A stretch of DNA of 17,853 nucleotides from Bacteroidota bacterium (GTDB lineage: Bacteria; Bacteroidota; Bacteroidia; Bacteroidales; VadinHA17): assembly GCA_030593185.1 (NCBI GenBank), contig JAUVHQ010000011.1, positions 1 through 17,853 of the forward strand. Direction: 5' to 3'. Each line of letters begins with the position of its first letter. The stretch's first letter is position 1. Under the pieces are notes generated by a model. It worked only from the letters and a program-made list of their open reading frames with translations. It was not told the origin of the DNA and did no database searches. This document shows positions 1 to 8,632 of this stretch, one piece after another. Both the position numbers and the translations under genes were made by a program.

Positions 1-742
1 CCTGGTGCGGGTCCATATTGCAACCAAAATTTACCATCATGTTTCTGATCAGTTTATAAAGATTTTCCTCTTTTGTTACAATAACTCCGCCAACTACATC
101 AGCATGGCCATTAATAAATTTTGTAATAGAGTGGAACACAACATCAGCGCCCAGGTCGAGGGGATTTTGGAGATAGGGACTTGAAAAAGTATTATCTACA
201 ACAAGTGGGATTTCATGTTTGTGCGCAATTTCTGCAATTTTACGGATATCGGTTATTTGCATAGTGGGATTAGAAGGGGTTTCGACCAGGATCATTTTTG
301 TGTTAGGCTTAATCGATTTTATTACATTATCAGGATCAGTGGTATCCACAAAAGTAGCTTCAACGCCAAAGCGGCTGTAGTGTTTTTCGATTACATTGCG
401 TGAGGGTCCATATACTGAAGCTGTACTTACCAGATGGGCACCTTGTCCGAGTAAAGCCAGATAAATTGAATTAACAGCACCCATTCCCGAGCTGGTTGCA
501 ATTCCTCCGAATCCATTTTCAAGTTCAGCTATCGTTTCTTCAAGGGCATTTATAGTTGGGTTCCCAAGCCGGGTATAAATATATCCGTCGTCTTTACCCG
601 AAAAGCAATCGGCTCCGTGCTGTGCGTTTTTAAAAGAAAAAGTAGATGTTTGAAAAATAGGGACAGTTATGCTACCCATTGAATCTTCTAGTTCTCCTAA
701 GTGTACAAGTTTTGTGTTGAAACCGGAATTCTTTTTTTTCAT
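1..742 (-). CDS. PLP-dependent Cys/Met metabolism (trans-sulfuration) enzyme, 3' end outside window
   Basis: This is the first 247 residues of a fold-type I PLP enzyme of the cystathionine gamma-synthase / cystathionine gamma-lyase / methionine gamma-lyase family, usually about 390-400 residues; the rest lies beyond the left edge. Visible family marks, in order: YTRLGNPT (residues 56-63, phosphate-binding Tyr and Arg from the partner subunit), SSGMGAV (84-90), VYG (110-112, the Tyr that stacks on PLP), VVDNTF (181-186, Asp that binds the pyridine nitrogen), and HSITKFINGHAD (204-215) with the Schiff-base lysine Lys208. The segment after VYG reads PSRNVIEK, so the Cys typical of true methionine gamma-lyases is not there, and substrate choice (methionine, cystathionine or O-acylhomoserine) cannot be settled. 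The ATG at 742 gives the usual short N-terminus. It lies 58 bases after mlaF on the same strand and could be cotranscribed with it. Confidence 0.9.
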   Translation of the reverse strand, partial: MKKKNSGFNTKLVHLGELEDSMGSITVPIFQTSTFSFKNAQHGADCFSGKDDGYIYTRLGNPTINALEETIAELENGFGGIATSSGMGAVNSIYLALLGQGAHLVSTASVYGPSRNVIEKHYSRFGVEATFVDTTDPDNVIKSIKPNTKMILVETPSNPTMQITDIRKIAEIAHKHEIPLVVDNTFSSPYLQNPLDLGADVVFHSITKFINGHADVVGGVIVTKEENLYKLIRNMMVNFGCNMDPHQ

Positions 743-800
743 AAAATATATGTTTCCAGAGTGTGATAAGAATTAAGATTAATAATTTCGTAAAGGAAAT

Positions 801-1559
801 TTATATTAGTTTCATTTGTTTTACACGTTTTGCCATATGGTTTGCAAAAACAAAATCGTTTAATTTTTCATTTTCTGAATGAAGGATATCTTTATTTGTG
901 CCTTCCCACCATTTTTGTCCCATATGAATAAAAATAATCTTTTCGCCAAACTCCATTACCGAATTCATATCATGGGTGTTTACAATGGTAATTGTATTAA
1001 ATTCCTCGGTAATTTCTTTGATCAGGTTATTTATCCTCAGGGTTGTAATAGGGTCCAGTCCCGAATCAGGTTCATCACAGAAAAGGTATTCCGGATTAAG
1101 AGCTATAGCCCTGGCGATGGCAACCCGCTTTTGCATTCCACCACTAATTTCAGAGGGGTAGAGATGATTCGCATTTAAAATATTGACCCTGTTCAGGCAA
1201 AAATTAGCACGCTCCCTTTTTTCTTCATAGCTCATGTTTGTGAACATATTAAGAGGGTAGATAACATTTTCCTCAACAGTAGAGGAGTCGAAAAGGGCAC
1301 TTCCCTGGAATAGCATCCCGATTTTTTTTCTAATTTCTTTTTTCTTCTTAAAATTAAGTTTGCTATAAACAATGTCTTCAAATAAAATCTCTCCCTTATC
1401 AATATCAAGTAAGCCAACTATTGACTTTAGAAGAACAGTTTTCCCTGAACCACTCTGACCGATGATAAGATTTATTTTTCCCTTTTCAAATTCAACACTG
1501 ATATCTTTAAGAACAGTTTGATGGTCAAAAGATTTCCATATATGATCTACCTTTATCAT
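801..1559 (-). CDS. mlaF: ABC transporter ATPase of the Mla (phospholipid transport) type
   Basis: The 252-residue ATPase would power the MlaE permease beside it in moving phospholipids between the inner membrane and the periplasm, to maintain outer-membrane lipid asymmetry. Seen in the sequence: Walker A GQSGSGKT (residues 34-41), Q-loop FQG (84-86), ABC signature SGGMQKR (139-145), Walker B LFCDEP (159-164) with catalytic Glu163, D-loop SGLD (166-169), and the switch His196 in THD. The SGGMQKR signature and the C-terminal stretch after the ATPase core fit the MlaF/Mkl subfamily. An in-frame start exists at 1592, but I chose the ATG at 1559: it gives the canonical N-terminus (MIKVDHIWKSF) and overlaps the mlaE stop as ATGA, the usual sign of translational coupling. 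No MCE-domain substrate-binding gene (mlaD) follows, so that part must be encoded elsewhere. Cargo is inferred from family only. Confidence 0.92.
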   Translation of the reverse strand: MIKVDHIWKSFDHQTVLKDISVEFEKGKINLIIGQSGSGKTVLLKSIVGLLDIDKGEILFEDIVYSKLNFKKKKEIRKKIGMLFQGSALFDSSTVEENVIYPLNMFTNMSYEEKRERANFCLNRVNILNANHLYPSEISGGMQKRVAIARAIALNPEYLFCDEPDSGLDPITTLRINNLIKEITEEFNTITIVNTHDMNSVMEFGEKIIFIHMGQKWWEGTNKDILHSENEKLNDFVFANHMAKRVKQMKLI

Positions 1560-2296
1560 GATAATATCAATTGGGTAAGGATTACATCGCAAAGTAATAT
1601 TAATATACAGCTGTAAACAACTGCTTTTGTGCTGGAACGTCCCACTTCCAGCGCCCCACCCCTGACAAAATACCCATAGTATGAAGAAACAGATGTTATA
1701 ATAAAAGCGTAGAATACAGTTTTAATAAGAGCGTATGTTACATAAAATGGGATAAATGCAAACTGAATACCATATATATAATCTTCAGATGACACTACAC
1801 CTGTTGCTGTTCCGGCAATCCAGCCACCAAACACACCAACAGCTATACTTATCATGGTGAGCAGGGGATTAAAAAGAACAGATGCAATTATCTTAGGAAG
1901 GATAAGATAGCTTGCTGAATTCACACCCATAATTTCGAGGGCGTCAATTTGTTCTGTTATCCTCATTGTCCCTATCTCTGAGGCTATACTAGATCCAATT
2001 TTTCCTGCAAGTATTAATCCTACCATAGTAGATGAAAACTCCAGGATAATAGTATCACGTGCCATAAGTCCTATCAGGTACCTTGGGTAAAAAGGATTTT
2101 CAGTATTATATGCTGTTTGTAAAGTTATTACTGCACCGGTAAAGGCGGATATAATAATAACAATACCGATAGAATTGACTCCCAAATTAATAAGTTCTTT
2201 AAGGGTTTGGTTATAGTATATTCTACTCTTTTCAGGTTTTGAGAAGACCTTTGTCAGCAGGATAAAATATTTCCCAAAATGATAAAAAAACTGCAT
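1556..2296 (-). CDS. mlaE: MlaE-family ABC transporter permease
   Basis: The 246-residue integral membrane protein is the permease of an Mla-type lipid transporter and would form a dimer with two MlaF subunits in the inner membrane. It starts with an amphipathic stretch (residues 1-30) followed by about five hydrophobic segments (roughly 38-60, 90-110, 135-165, 180-205 and 220-243). The central segment GTMRITEQIDALEIMGVN (about residues 107-124) is the MlaE/YrbE signature, the loop that contacts the ATPase. Length is normal for the family (about 240-260). Its stop overlaps the mlaF start by four bases (ATGA). The region upstream holds a repeat array rather than a recognisable promoter, and divergent manC lies on the other side. 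Assigned from motif and gene pair; the transported lipid is not visible in the sequence. Confidence 0.92.
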   Translation of the reverse strand: MQFFYHFGKYFILLTKVFSKPEKSRIYYNQTLKELINLGVNSIGIVIIISAFTGAVITLQTAYNTENPFYPRYLIGLMARDTIILEFSSTMVGLILAGKIGSSIASEIGTMRITEQIDALEIMGVNSASYLILPKIIASVLFNPLLTMISIAVGVFGGWIAGTATGVVSSEDYIYGIQFAFIPFYVTYALIKTVFYAFIITSVSSYYGYFVRGGALEVGRSSTKAVVYSCILILLCDVILTQLILS

Positions 2297-2609
2297 ACTT
2301 TTAATTATTGTAACTATTCAGTGTCTAAATGAAGAAGTGCCTAAAGTTTAAAGTGACTAAAATTGAAGAATCGTGAATCTTACTTCTTCACTCATCACTC
2401 ACCTCTTCATTCTTCCCTTTTGCCTTCTGCCTTCTGCCTTTTGCCTTTTCTTCACCTCATCACAGATAACTAATAAAAATACAAATATCATAAATATTAT
2501 TGATTTACCGGAAGATAATCGGATGATATGTTCTAATCAAACTATTTTGTTAAATATTTCACTTAATAGGAAAATTTTTAGTAAATTGAAATTAAAAAAA
2601 AAGAAAATT
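2297..2609. other. Divergent intergenic region mlaE/manC, mostly repeats
   Basis: The 313 bases between mlaE (-) and manC (+) hold no supported gene. Bases 2310-2459 are short repeats (listed separately). Bases 2460-2609 are very AT-rich and should hold the manC promoter, but I find no copy of the Bacteroidota -7 consensus TAnnTTTG; the nearest string is TATTTTG at 2543-2549, one base short. An open frame runs from 2373 into manC, but it is translated repeat DNA. Confidence 0.7.
2310..2459. repeat. Composite intergenic repeat array, copy A (7-base register)
   Basis: It begins with the 16-base motif shared exactly with 9849-9864 (2310-2325). Next is a stretch (2326-2416) shared with 14019-14127. 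It ends in tandem heptamers. From 2390 the register is exact: ACTCATC, ACTCACC, TCTTCAT, TCTTCCC, TTTTGCC, TTCTGCC, TTCTGCC, TTTTGCC (to 2445), and it can be read further with decay to 2459. Seen directly in the sequence. Confidence 0.85.
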
Positions 2610-3701
2610 ATGGATAAGAACAATTATTGTGTGATTATGGCAGGAGGGATAGGGAGCAGGTTTTGGCCTTATAGTCGTACACAAAAACCCAAACAATTTC
2701 TTGATATTCTGGGAATAGGAAAGACACTTCTTCAACAAACATTTGACAGGTTTACTGATATTTGTCCTGAAGAAAATGTTCTGATCGTAACTAATGCTGA
2801 CTATAAGGAACTTGTTCTGGGGCAACTTCCCAGGATAAACCCATCCAATATTCTGCTTGAACCATTAAGGAAAAACACTGCCCCCTGCATAGCTTATGCA
2901 AATTATAAGATAAACAAAATAAATCCGAACGCTTATATTGTTGTTGCACCTTCTGATCATTTTATACAAAAGGAAAAACAGTTCAGAGACAGGATAAAAG
3001 AGGGTTTTAAATTTATCAGGAATCGGGATGCATTATTAACACTTGGAATAAAACCTGACAGGCCTGAAACAGGTTACGGATATATTCAGGTTTCAAAGGG
3101 GGAAATAGCAGGCACAAATAAGAACCTAAATAAGGTTAAAACATTTACAGAAAAACCTGATTATGATTTGGCTAAGGTTTTTTATGAAAGTGGTGAATTT
3201 TATTGGAACTCCGGAATTTTTATCTGGTCGCTCAACTCAATAATGAATGCATTTGACAAGCATTTATCTGAAGTTGATAGTATATTCAGGGAAGGAGTAA
3301 AATTTTATGATACTAATAGAGAAAACGAATTTATTCTTAAAACATATTCAAAATGCAAAAACATTTCCATCGATTATGGTATAATGGAAAAAGCAGATAA
3401 TGTATATGTTTTATGTTCTGATTTTGGCTGGTCAGATCTTGGTACCTGGGGTTCGTTATACGATAACTTAAAAAAGGACAAGAATAAAAATGCAATAACC
3501 GGACAAAATATTTTCGATTATGATGTTAAAGGATCTATTGTGAGAGTATCGGATGATAAGCTTGTTGTATTGCAGGGATTGGAAGATTGTATTGTTATTG
3601 ATACAGATGATATACTTCTTATCTGCAAGAAAAAAGACGAACAGAAAATCAAGCAATTTGTAAATGACATTAAGCTTCGTAAAGGGGAGAAGTATATATA
3701 A
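2610..3701 (+). CDS. manC: Mannose-1-phosphate guanylyltransferase (GDP-mannose pyrophosphorylase)
   Basis: The enzyme joins mannose-1-phosphate and GTP into GDP-mannose, the precursor of GDP-fucose and of mannose units in surface polysaccharides and glycoproteins; it acts in the cytosol. The 363-residue protein has the nucleotidyltransferase signature GGIGSRFWPYSR (12-23) followed by PKQF (27-30), then APSDHF with the metal-binding Asp, TLGIKPDRPETGYGYI, FTEKPD, YWNSGIFIW and DYGIMEKADNVYVL, in family order. It is the single-domain form: no C-terminal phosphomannose isomerase or cupin domain. I chose the ATG at 2610 because the family N-terminus begins there; an open frame continues upstream to 2373, but its first 79 codons are repeat DNA and low-complexity AAA codons. 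It stands alone, divergent from mlaE and convergent with gldN, with a strong terminator right after the stop. Confidence 0.94.
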   Translation: MDKNNYCVIMAGGIGSRFWPYSRTQKPKQFLDILGIGKTLLQQTFDRFTDICPEENVLIVTNADYKELVLGQLPRINPSNILLEPLRKNTAPCIAYANYKINKINPNAYIVVAPSDHFIQKEKQFRDRIKEGFKFIRNRDALLTLGIKPDRPETGYGYIQVSKGEIAGTNKNLNKVKTFTEKPDYDLAKVFYESGEFYWNSGIFIWSLNSIMNAFDKHLSEVDSIFREGVKFYDTNRENEFILKTYSKCKNISIDYGIMEKADNVYVLCSDFGWSDLGTWGSLYDNLKKDKNKNAITGQNIFDYDVKGSIVRVSDDKLVVLQGLEDCIVIDTDDILLICKKKDEQKIKQFVNDIKLRKGEKYI

Positions 3702-3730
3702 AAAAAAGACACTTTTGCAGTGTCTTTTTT
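3702..3730. terminator. Bidirectional rho-independent terminator between manC and gldN
   Basis: A perfect 12-bp stem (3702-3713 with 3719-3730; core GACACT/AGTGTC) closes a 5-base TTTGC loop. The A-run on one side and T-run on the other give a U-tract in both directions, so it can end manC on the + strand and the porP-gldN transcript on the - strand (gldN stop at 3755). Confidence 0.9.
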
Positions 3731-3754
3731 ATTAGTGAAAGATATCTTTCAAGA

Positions 3755-4612
3755 TTAGTATTCCCAGAGATCATGTTCAATGTCGAATAACCATTCTTTT
3801 ATGCGTTGCGCCTCAATTAACGCCTCTTTCCCTGTTTCATAATCACTTATCTGACGGTTATCGTAAACGTTTGATTCCGCAATGATTGTGCTGGTGAATC
3901 TTCTTTGCATAAAGAAGTCGTCATAAGAAATCCGGTGAGCGTCATTATTAGGATTAAAAATTTCATGATTTGCAAATGTATTCCTGAAATCAGGATAATA
4001 GATCCAGCATATCCTTGATCTCTTAAATTCACCAACTTCACTGTCATAATAATGCCGGATTGGCATTAATCCAAGGATCCTGACATCCATCCGGGAGTGT
4101 TTTTTATCAAAGAACCACTCTTCCTGAACCTGGATCTGCTTAACATCTTCAGGACTTGGTTCATAAATAATTACAGTATCTCTATAAACACCGGGGGCTA
4201 TCTGGATATTTGTTGAGTCAGCTTCAGCTCCCATTTTCCTGTCTATATCAGCCTGAGTAATTTTAACGGTCATATCATCACCAACATCGGCATCGTAAGC
4301 ATTTACTGTTCCCGACTTAATTTCAGCGAGAATTATATGTATAAGACTTGCACGATCGCCAATTGGTGTAGTAGGGAAGTACAATGGTTGATTTATTTTT
4401 TTTCTAAGGTCGATCACCCTCCATATTCTTTTCGACCACATAACATCTGCTTCGCGCACGTGAGAGTAAGGGATTGGTGATTTATCCCTAATATCTTTTT
4501 TATATAAGCCTTTTACCCATGCAGGGGATTCCTGAGCTGAAAGTTTCAGAGCAGGAGCGAATAGAATGCTTAGGAAGAGTATTCCCGGAATTATTATTCT
4601 ATGTTTTTTCAT
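3755..4612 (-). CDS. gldN: Type IX secretion system ring protein GldN/PorN
   Basis: GldN/PorN is a periplasmic T9SS protein that, with the lipoprotein GldK/PorK, forms the large ring below the outer membrane and contacts the periplasmic shaft of GldM. The 285-residue product starts with a signal peptide (MKKH, hydrophobic core, cleavage likely after the SAQ at about residue 27). Family blocks visible: ADVMWSKRIWRVIDLRKKIN, the QVQEEWFFDKKHSRMDVRI block, ICWIYYPDFRNTFANHEIFNP, the DDFFMQRRFTSTI-ESNVYD block, and the terminal IKEWLFDIEHDLWEY. The length and intact C-terminus indicate a complete protein. A TTG 27 bases upstream (4639) would overlap the gldM stop; I chose the ATG at 4612 since it gives a normal signal peptide 19 bases after gldM. 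It is the last gene of the cluster, 24 bases before the terminator. Confidence 0.95.
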   Translation of the reverse strand: MKKHRIIIPGILFLSILFAPALKLSAQESPAWVKGLYKKDIRDKSPIPYSHVREADVMWSKRIWRVIDLRKKINQPLYFPTTPIGDRASLIHIILAEIKSGTVNAYDADVGDDMTVKITQADIDRKMGAEADSTNIQIAPGVYRDTVIIYEPSPEDVKQIQVQEEWFFDKKHSRMDVRILGLMPIRHYYDSEVGEFKRSRICWIYYPDFRNTFANHEIFNPNNDAHRISYDDFFMQRRFTSTIIAESNVYDNRQISDYETGKEALIEAQRIKEWLFDIEHDLWEY

Positions 4613-4631
4613 ATCGAAAATAAGTTTATTG

Positions 4632-6269
4632 TTATTCAATTTTCAGAACAATTGGAGGAAGTGACCTTTGGCGACCATCGGGTCCAACCGCTTTAATATC
4701 GGTAAATACAACACGATCATTTCTCTTCAATCTGTTAATTAAGCTTTTCTGGGCTGCTGTAACTCTATGGCTTCTTGATGGTTCGGTAACGGCAAATCCA
4801 CGGTCGTTTATTTCAATTGTAAAGGCGGTAACATTATATTTTATATCGAACAGGAAATTTTCCAGTTCAGCAAAAACTGCCACCTGGGCACTTAGGATTG
4901 ATTTTGCAATTGCCCCGCTGTTTTTACCACCAATTTTTGCCACAGGGTCAGGTACTACTTCTACCCTGAAAGGGATGGGTGCAAACGACCGTCTTATACC
5001 ATTAATTTCTGCTGTAACTGTAACATTGGACATTTTCCCCGGAGTTCTCGGACTTGCAATAAATGAACCACGAAACTGTTTAGTAGTTCCCTTTTTTATT
5101 GTGCCGTTTGTCATAGTGGCAAAAGTTTTATCAGAGGCTGCTCCGGAAACGGAAATATCAACAGGATTTTCCACACCAACATAGAAAACATTCATAGCAG
5201 TGGGAGAAACAACTACATTGGGTGGTGCCACAGTATATTTTTCCTGGAAAGGAAAATTTGTAAAATTCCCATCAGGGGCTCTCATTCTAATTAGTCCACC
5301 CCAGGTTTTATCTCCAAGAACAGTAGGCTTTCTCTTGTAGATTCCCCGTCCGCGTTCATCAACAGTTAATGTTTCATAATCACCGATCATACGATATTCC
5401 TCAATTCCATTGGCATTAACAGTGGTTTCAAAGTTACCAACTAAAACTTCAGGTTGTTGAGTTGTATCTGTTGCAGCGATGAATACCTCAGCCTGGTATT
5501 CGTTACCTCTCATAATATAGTTCGAATTAGTAATTACCGTTGGAACCAGTTTATTAAATTTAAAAGCTCCGGCGTCAATTTGCTGATAAAGGAAATTAAG
5601 AGCTTCAGCTTCAGAATTCCTAATATCGCTTTGTAATTTGGATAGCAAGGTAATTGAAGCAATAAGCGGTGATGCCTGGAACATATGGTTAACCCAAAGC
5701 ACCTTTTCTCCTTTAATTACGGGATCGTTTGTATCAAGACTGGCTTCGATAGAACTTGAGGCACTAACATTCTTATTTCCAATTATATCCAGTAAAAATG
5801 TACGGTATTCTCCCATAGCAGCTTTCATGTCAAATGCCTTTCCATTCTGATCTGATCCGACAAGTATTTGTGAAGGAACATTATTCTCGTCAATTTTTTT
5901 AATTTCTTCAACAATAATCTCTCCATCTGCTGTAAGGGCATCACTATCTTCTCCCTCGGCTGTCTGGATGATCTCGATTTTTAGATCCTGTATATATTCA
6001 TGCATCTCGTTAGCACGTTTCTTAACCTCGTATGCAATGTTTTTCCAGGGGCCTGCTTTTTGTGGATTTTCACTAGCAGCCTGATCGAATTCCTGATAGA
6101 TCAATTCATTTTTAGTACTAAAATTCTCAGTAGTTTTGGTAAGACTTTTATCGACAAGTTTAAAAGCTTCTACGGCATCTTTAGACACATTCAGTGCCAG
6201 CAATGCTGTAAGCACCAAATACATCATACCAATCATTTTTTGTCTTGGGGTTTCTTTTCCGTGACCCAT
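4632..6269 (-). CDS. gldM: Type IX secretion system motor/shaft protein GldM/PorM
   Basis: GldM is anchored in the inner membrane by one helix inside the GldL ring; its long periplasmic part is a dimeric shaft that carries proton-driven motion to the GldK-GldN ring. The 545-residue protein begins MGHGKETPRQK, with Arg9, the residue that in Flavobacterium GldM sits inside the membrane and matters for the motor. It is followed by the transmembrane signature MIGMMYLVLTALLALNVS (12-29). The remainder, with no further membrane segment, corresponds to the four periplasmic domains (D1-D4) known from PorM/GldM structures: a helical part to about residue 220, then beta-rich domains, with the GldM-type tail ending in VVLKIE. 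It is slightly longer than the roughly 515 residues of the studied homologues. Start ATG at 6269, 39 bases after gldL; the stop precedes gldN by 19 bases. Confidence 0.96.
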   Translation of the reverse strand: MGHGKETPRQKMIGMMYLVLTALLALNVSKDAVEAFKLVDKSLTKTTENFSTKNELIYQEFDQAASENPQKAGPWKNIAYEVKKRANEMHEYIQDLKIEIIQTAEGEDSDALTADGEIIVEEIKKIDENNVPSQILVGSDQNGKAFDMKAAMGEYRTFLLDIIGNKNVSASSSIEASLDTNDPVIKGEKVLWVNHMFQASPLIASITLLSKLQSDIRNSEAEALNFLYQQIDAGAFKFNKLVPTVITNSNYIMRGNEYQAEVFIAATDTTQQPEVLVGNFETTVNANGIEEYRMIGDYETLTVDERGRGIYKRKPTVLGDKTWGGLIRMRAPDGNFTNFPFQEKYTVAPPNVVVSPTAMNVFYVGVENPVDISVSGAASDKTFATMTNGTIKKGTTKQFRGSFIASPRTPGKMSNVTVTAEINGIRRSFAPIPFRVEVVPDPVAKIGGKNSGAIAKSILSAQVAVFAELENFLFDIKYNVTAFTIEINDRGFAVTEPSRSHRVTAAQKSLINRLKRNDRVVFTDIKAVGPDGRQRSLPPIVLKIE

Positions 6270-6308
6270 AATTCAAGGATGAAGTTTATAATTAAAAACT
6301 AAATAGTA

Positions 6309-7211
6309 CTATTTGCCCATTACGTTCATAGCCGCTAACATATTGCCGTATATTGTATTCAGGGCAGACAGATTTTCGCTAAGTTTTGAAACTTCTTCGC
6401 GATATTTCTTAGTATCTCCGACAGTATCTTGCAAATCAGTCATCATTTCATCAAGGTTTTTATAGAGAGTCTCAGAGGTTTTGAGATGATCATCGGTTCC
6501 CTGCAATTGAAGCTCATAAACTGCATTTAAAGCAGAAAGGTTTTTGTTAAGAGATTCAAGTTGTTCGCCATATGATTTACTACCACCTTCGATAATTGAG
6601 AAGGATTCGGATAATTGCTGATAATTACTCCCCGATTCTGTTATCAGGTTAGCTGTTTTGTCGTATGACCCGGAGAGTCTGGTGACAGACTCTTTCAACT
6701 CTTCGGTTGATTTAACATATGATTCCGTATAAGAGTTAACGGCTGTAGCAGCTTGTTTAATATTATTTACATAATCGTTTGTTGCTATTCCTGCGTCAGA
6801 TATATCAGATAATTTCTCGGTAGTTTCACTAAGTTTACTAAGCCCTTTTCCAAGCTTATTAAAAAGATCAGGAGTAATTTGTCCTTGCTCAAGAAGAGCA
6901 TCAAACTTTTCTAAAGCAGAACTGCTTCCTCTAACAGAAGTTGGGATTTGACCAAGTTCTTCATCATCCTGCATTCCTGCTAATTCAGGATAAACAAGAG
7001 TCCAGTCGACCTCTTCATGAAGTGGTTCGAATGCGGAAAAGAAGAAAATAAGTGCTTCGGTAAGAAGCCCAACAGTCAACAACGTTCCGGCGAGGGCCCA
7101 GTGTTGAATTTTGAAAAGTGCACCAATAATTACAACTGATGCGCCAAGGCCATAAAGCTTTGACATAAAGTTTTTCCAGCCGCTGCTTTGTACTAACTCT
7201 GTTAAATTCAT
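6309..7211 (-). CDS. gldL: Type IX secretion system motor protein GldL/PorL
   Basis: GldL forms the ring of inner-membrane helices that conducts protons and drives GldM. The 300-residue protein has two helices: residues about 19-38 (YGLGASVVIIGALFKIQHW) and 40-61. Lys34, His37, Glu52 (LLTEAL) and Glu62 (FEP) match, by alignment from memory, Lys27, His30, Glu49 and Glu59 of Flavobacterium GldL, residues implicated in proton flow or in pairing with GldM Arg9; Tyr20 matches its Tyr13. After about residue 65 the protein is cytoplasmic and rich in Ser, Glu, Leu and Lys, predicted coiled coil, with an internal repeat of the type LSALN-YE / LSALN-YG near residues 225-237 and 280-293. Length is within the range of Bacteroidota GldL. 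It lies 37 bases after gldK and 39 before gldM, so one transcript is likely. Confidence 0.95.
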   Translation of the reverse strand: MNLTELVQSSGWKNFMSKLYGLGASVVIIGALFKIQHWALAGTLLTVGLLTEALIFFFSAFEPLHEEVDWTLVYPELAGMQDDEELGQIPTSVRGSSSALEKFDALLEQGQITPDLFNKLGKGLSKLSETTEKLSDISDAGIATNDYVNNIKQAATAVNSYTESYVKSTEELKESVTRLSGSYDKTANLITESGSNYQQLSESFSIIEGGSKSYGEQLESLNKNLSALNAVYELQLQGTDDHLKTSETLYKNLDEMMTDLQDTVGDTKKYREEVSKLSENLSALNTIYGNMLAAMNVMGK

Positions 7212-7248
7212 AGTAGTTGAATTTTATTATTAATCTGAAAAAAAATAT

Positions 7249-8586
7249 TTAATAACCCATATATGAACGAACATTCCTGAATCCTATAAATGATTTTGCA
7301 GAATCCTGATATTCATATGTTCTCGAACTAACCTGAAGGTAATATCCAATATCTTTCCATGAACCGCCTCGTATTACTTTTCTTTTCATAACAGGAGGCT
7401 CATCCGCCCGTGCGTTATACTGGTAATTTGGATTCATATCATGTGTGAACACATATGCTGATTCGTCATAAGCACTTGATGTCCATTCCGCTACGTTGCC
7501 TGCCATGTCATACAATCCAAATTCGTTCTGTGAGAAAGAAGCAACGTTGGTTGCAACTAACGCTCCATCATCAATATAGTTACCACGTAATGTTTTAAAG
7601 TTAGCCAGAAAACAACCCTGATCATTTCTGGTATATGGCCCTCCCCACGGGTACATGGAATGATCTAAACCACCCCGTGCAGCATATTCCCATTCTGTTT
7701 CAAGTGGAAGACGGTATTCCTGAACCCAGGCATTACCCTGTTGCGAAAGGTAACTATTTAAAAAATTTGTTCTCCAGGTGCTGAAAGCATTTGCTTGTTT
7801 CCATGTAACACCAACAACCGGATAATCATCAAAAGAGGGATGCCAGAAATACATATTTGCCCATGGTTCATTATAAGAATAGGTAAAATCCCTGATCCAC
7901 ACAAGGGTATCCGGATAACACGGTACTTCATCGTGCATAATAAAAGATGAACGATTCTCGATTGGTATAACCTCTCCCTCCTGATTAATTATTTCTCCAT
8001 CATATGACTGAGTTTCCAGATTATACCGGCTTGATTCTTTAGCAGCCTGTTGAAGGTCGATCCAGAAATATGTATAAACAAGTTTCCGTGTATCTATCTG
8101 TTTCCTGTTGTTAAATCTTTCATTTTCAGGATAATACATTTCCTCAACAATGTCAACAATTTCTTCATTCTCATTATCAATTTCAGTTTCCCAGTCGATA
8201 ATAGGCGGATCGTAAGGGTCTCCGTTTTCATCTACCTTAAAGAAACCTTCAATCCCGGCATCTCCAAGTTTGTAGCGTAGGATCGAGTCTCTGACATAAT
8301 TTACAAACTGGCGATACTCATTATTTGTTATTTCAGTATCGTCCATATAGAAAGCATCAACAGTAACAGTTTTTGAGAATGCATCCATTGAAAAGGCATT
8401 ATCCTCATCGCTTGGACCCATATTAAAACTTCCCTGAGTAACAAATACCATTCCATATGGCTCAGGTTCATACCATTTTTTTCTGCCCTTAACTCCAACC
8501 AGCTCGCCGTTGAGAGAAGAACCCCCACATCCGGTCAATACAATTATCATTGCCAGAACAATACAGAAAAAGAATATTTTTTTCAT
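7249..8586 (-). CDS. gldK: Type IX secretion system lipoprotein GldK/PorK
   Basis: GldK/PorK is the outer-membrane lipoprotein that builds the periplasmic T9SS ring with GldN. The 445-residue product has a lipoprotein signal with lipobox LTGC (17-20; lipidated Cys20). It then carries a formylglycine-generating-enzyme-like (FGE-sulfatase) fold: GMVFVTQGSFNMG (45-57), VDAFYMDDTEITNNEYRQF (76-94), PVVGVTWKQANAFSTW (256-271), EYRLPLETEWEYAARGG (290-306), GLYDMAGNVAEWTS (357-370) and RKVIRGGSWKD (402-412). In GldK the FGE fold is structural, and the insertion at about 110-235, rich in Asp and Glu, is a family feature. A TTG 24 bases upstream (8610) is in frame; I chose the ATG at 8586 because the signal peptide starts there. 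It sits 46 bases after porP and 37 before gldL. Confidence 0.96.
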   Translation of the reverse strand: MKKIFFFCIVLAMIIVLTGCGGSSLNGELVGVKGRKKWYEPEPYGMVFVTQGSFNMGPSDEDNAFSMDAFSKTVTVDAFYMDDTEITNNEYRQFVNYVRDSILRYKLGDAGIEGFFKVDENGDPYDPPIIDWETEIDNENEEIVDIVEEMYYPENERFNNRKQIDTRKLVYTYFWIDLQQAAKESSRYNLETQSYDGEIINQEGEVIPIENRSSFIMHDEVPCYPDTLVWIRDFTYSYNEPWANMYFWHPSFDDYPVVGVTWKQANAFSTWRTNFLNSYLSQQGNAWVQEYRLPLETEWEYAARGGLDHSMYPWGGPYTRNDQGCFLANFKTLRGNYIDDGALVATNVASFSQNEFGLYDMAGNVAEWTSSAYDESAYVFTHDMNPNYQYNARADEPPVMKRKVIRGGSWKDIGYYLQVSSRTYEYQDSAKSFIGFRNVRSYMGY

Positions 8587-8632
8587 ATCTATTTCAGTTT
8601 TATATTGCAAGTAAATTAATTTTTTTTAATAA

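Noticed and set aside
784..801. AATTTC/GAAATT hairpin after mlaF as a terminator
   Set aside because: Six A/T-rich pairs, no T-run, and it overlaps the mlaF stop codon.
2373..2609. 79-residue N-terminal extension of ManC
   Set aside because: It translates heptamer repeats and A-rich DNA; the family N-terminus begins at 2610.
7249..8586. Formylglycine-generating enzyme or sulfatase modifier
   Set aside because: The fold is shared, but the lipobox, acidic insertion and gene order identify GldK.
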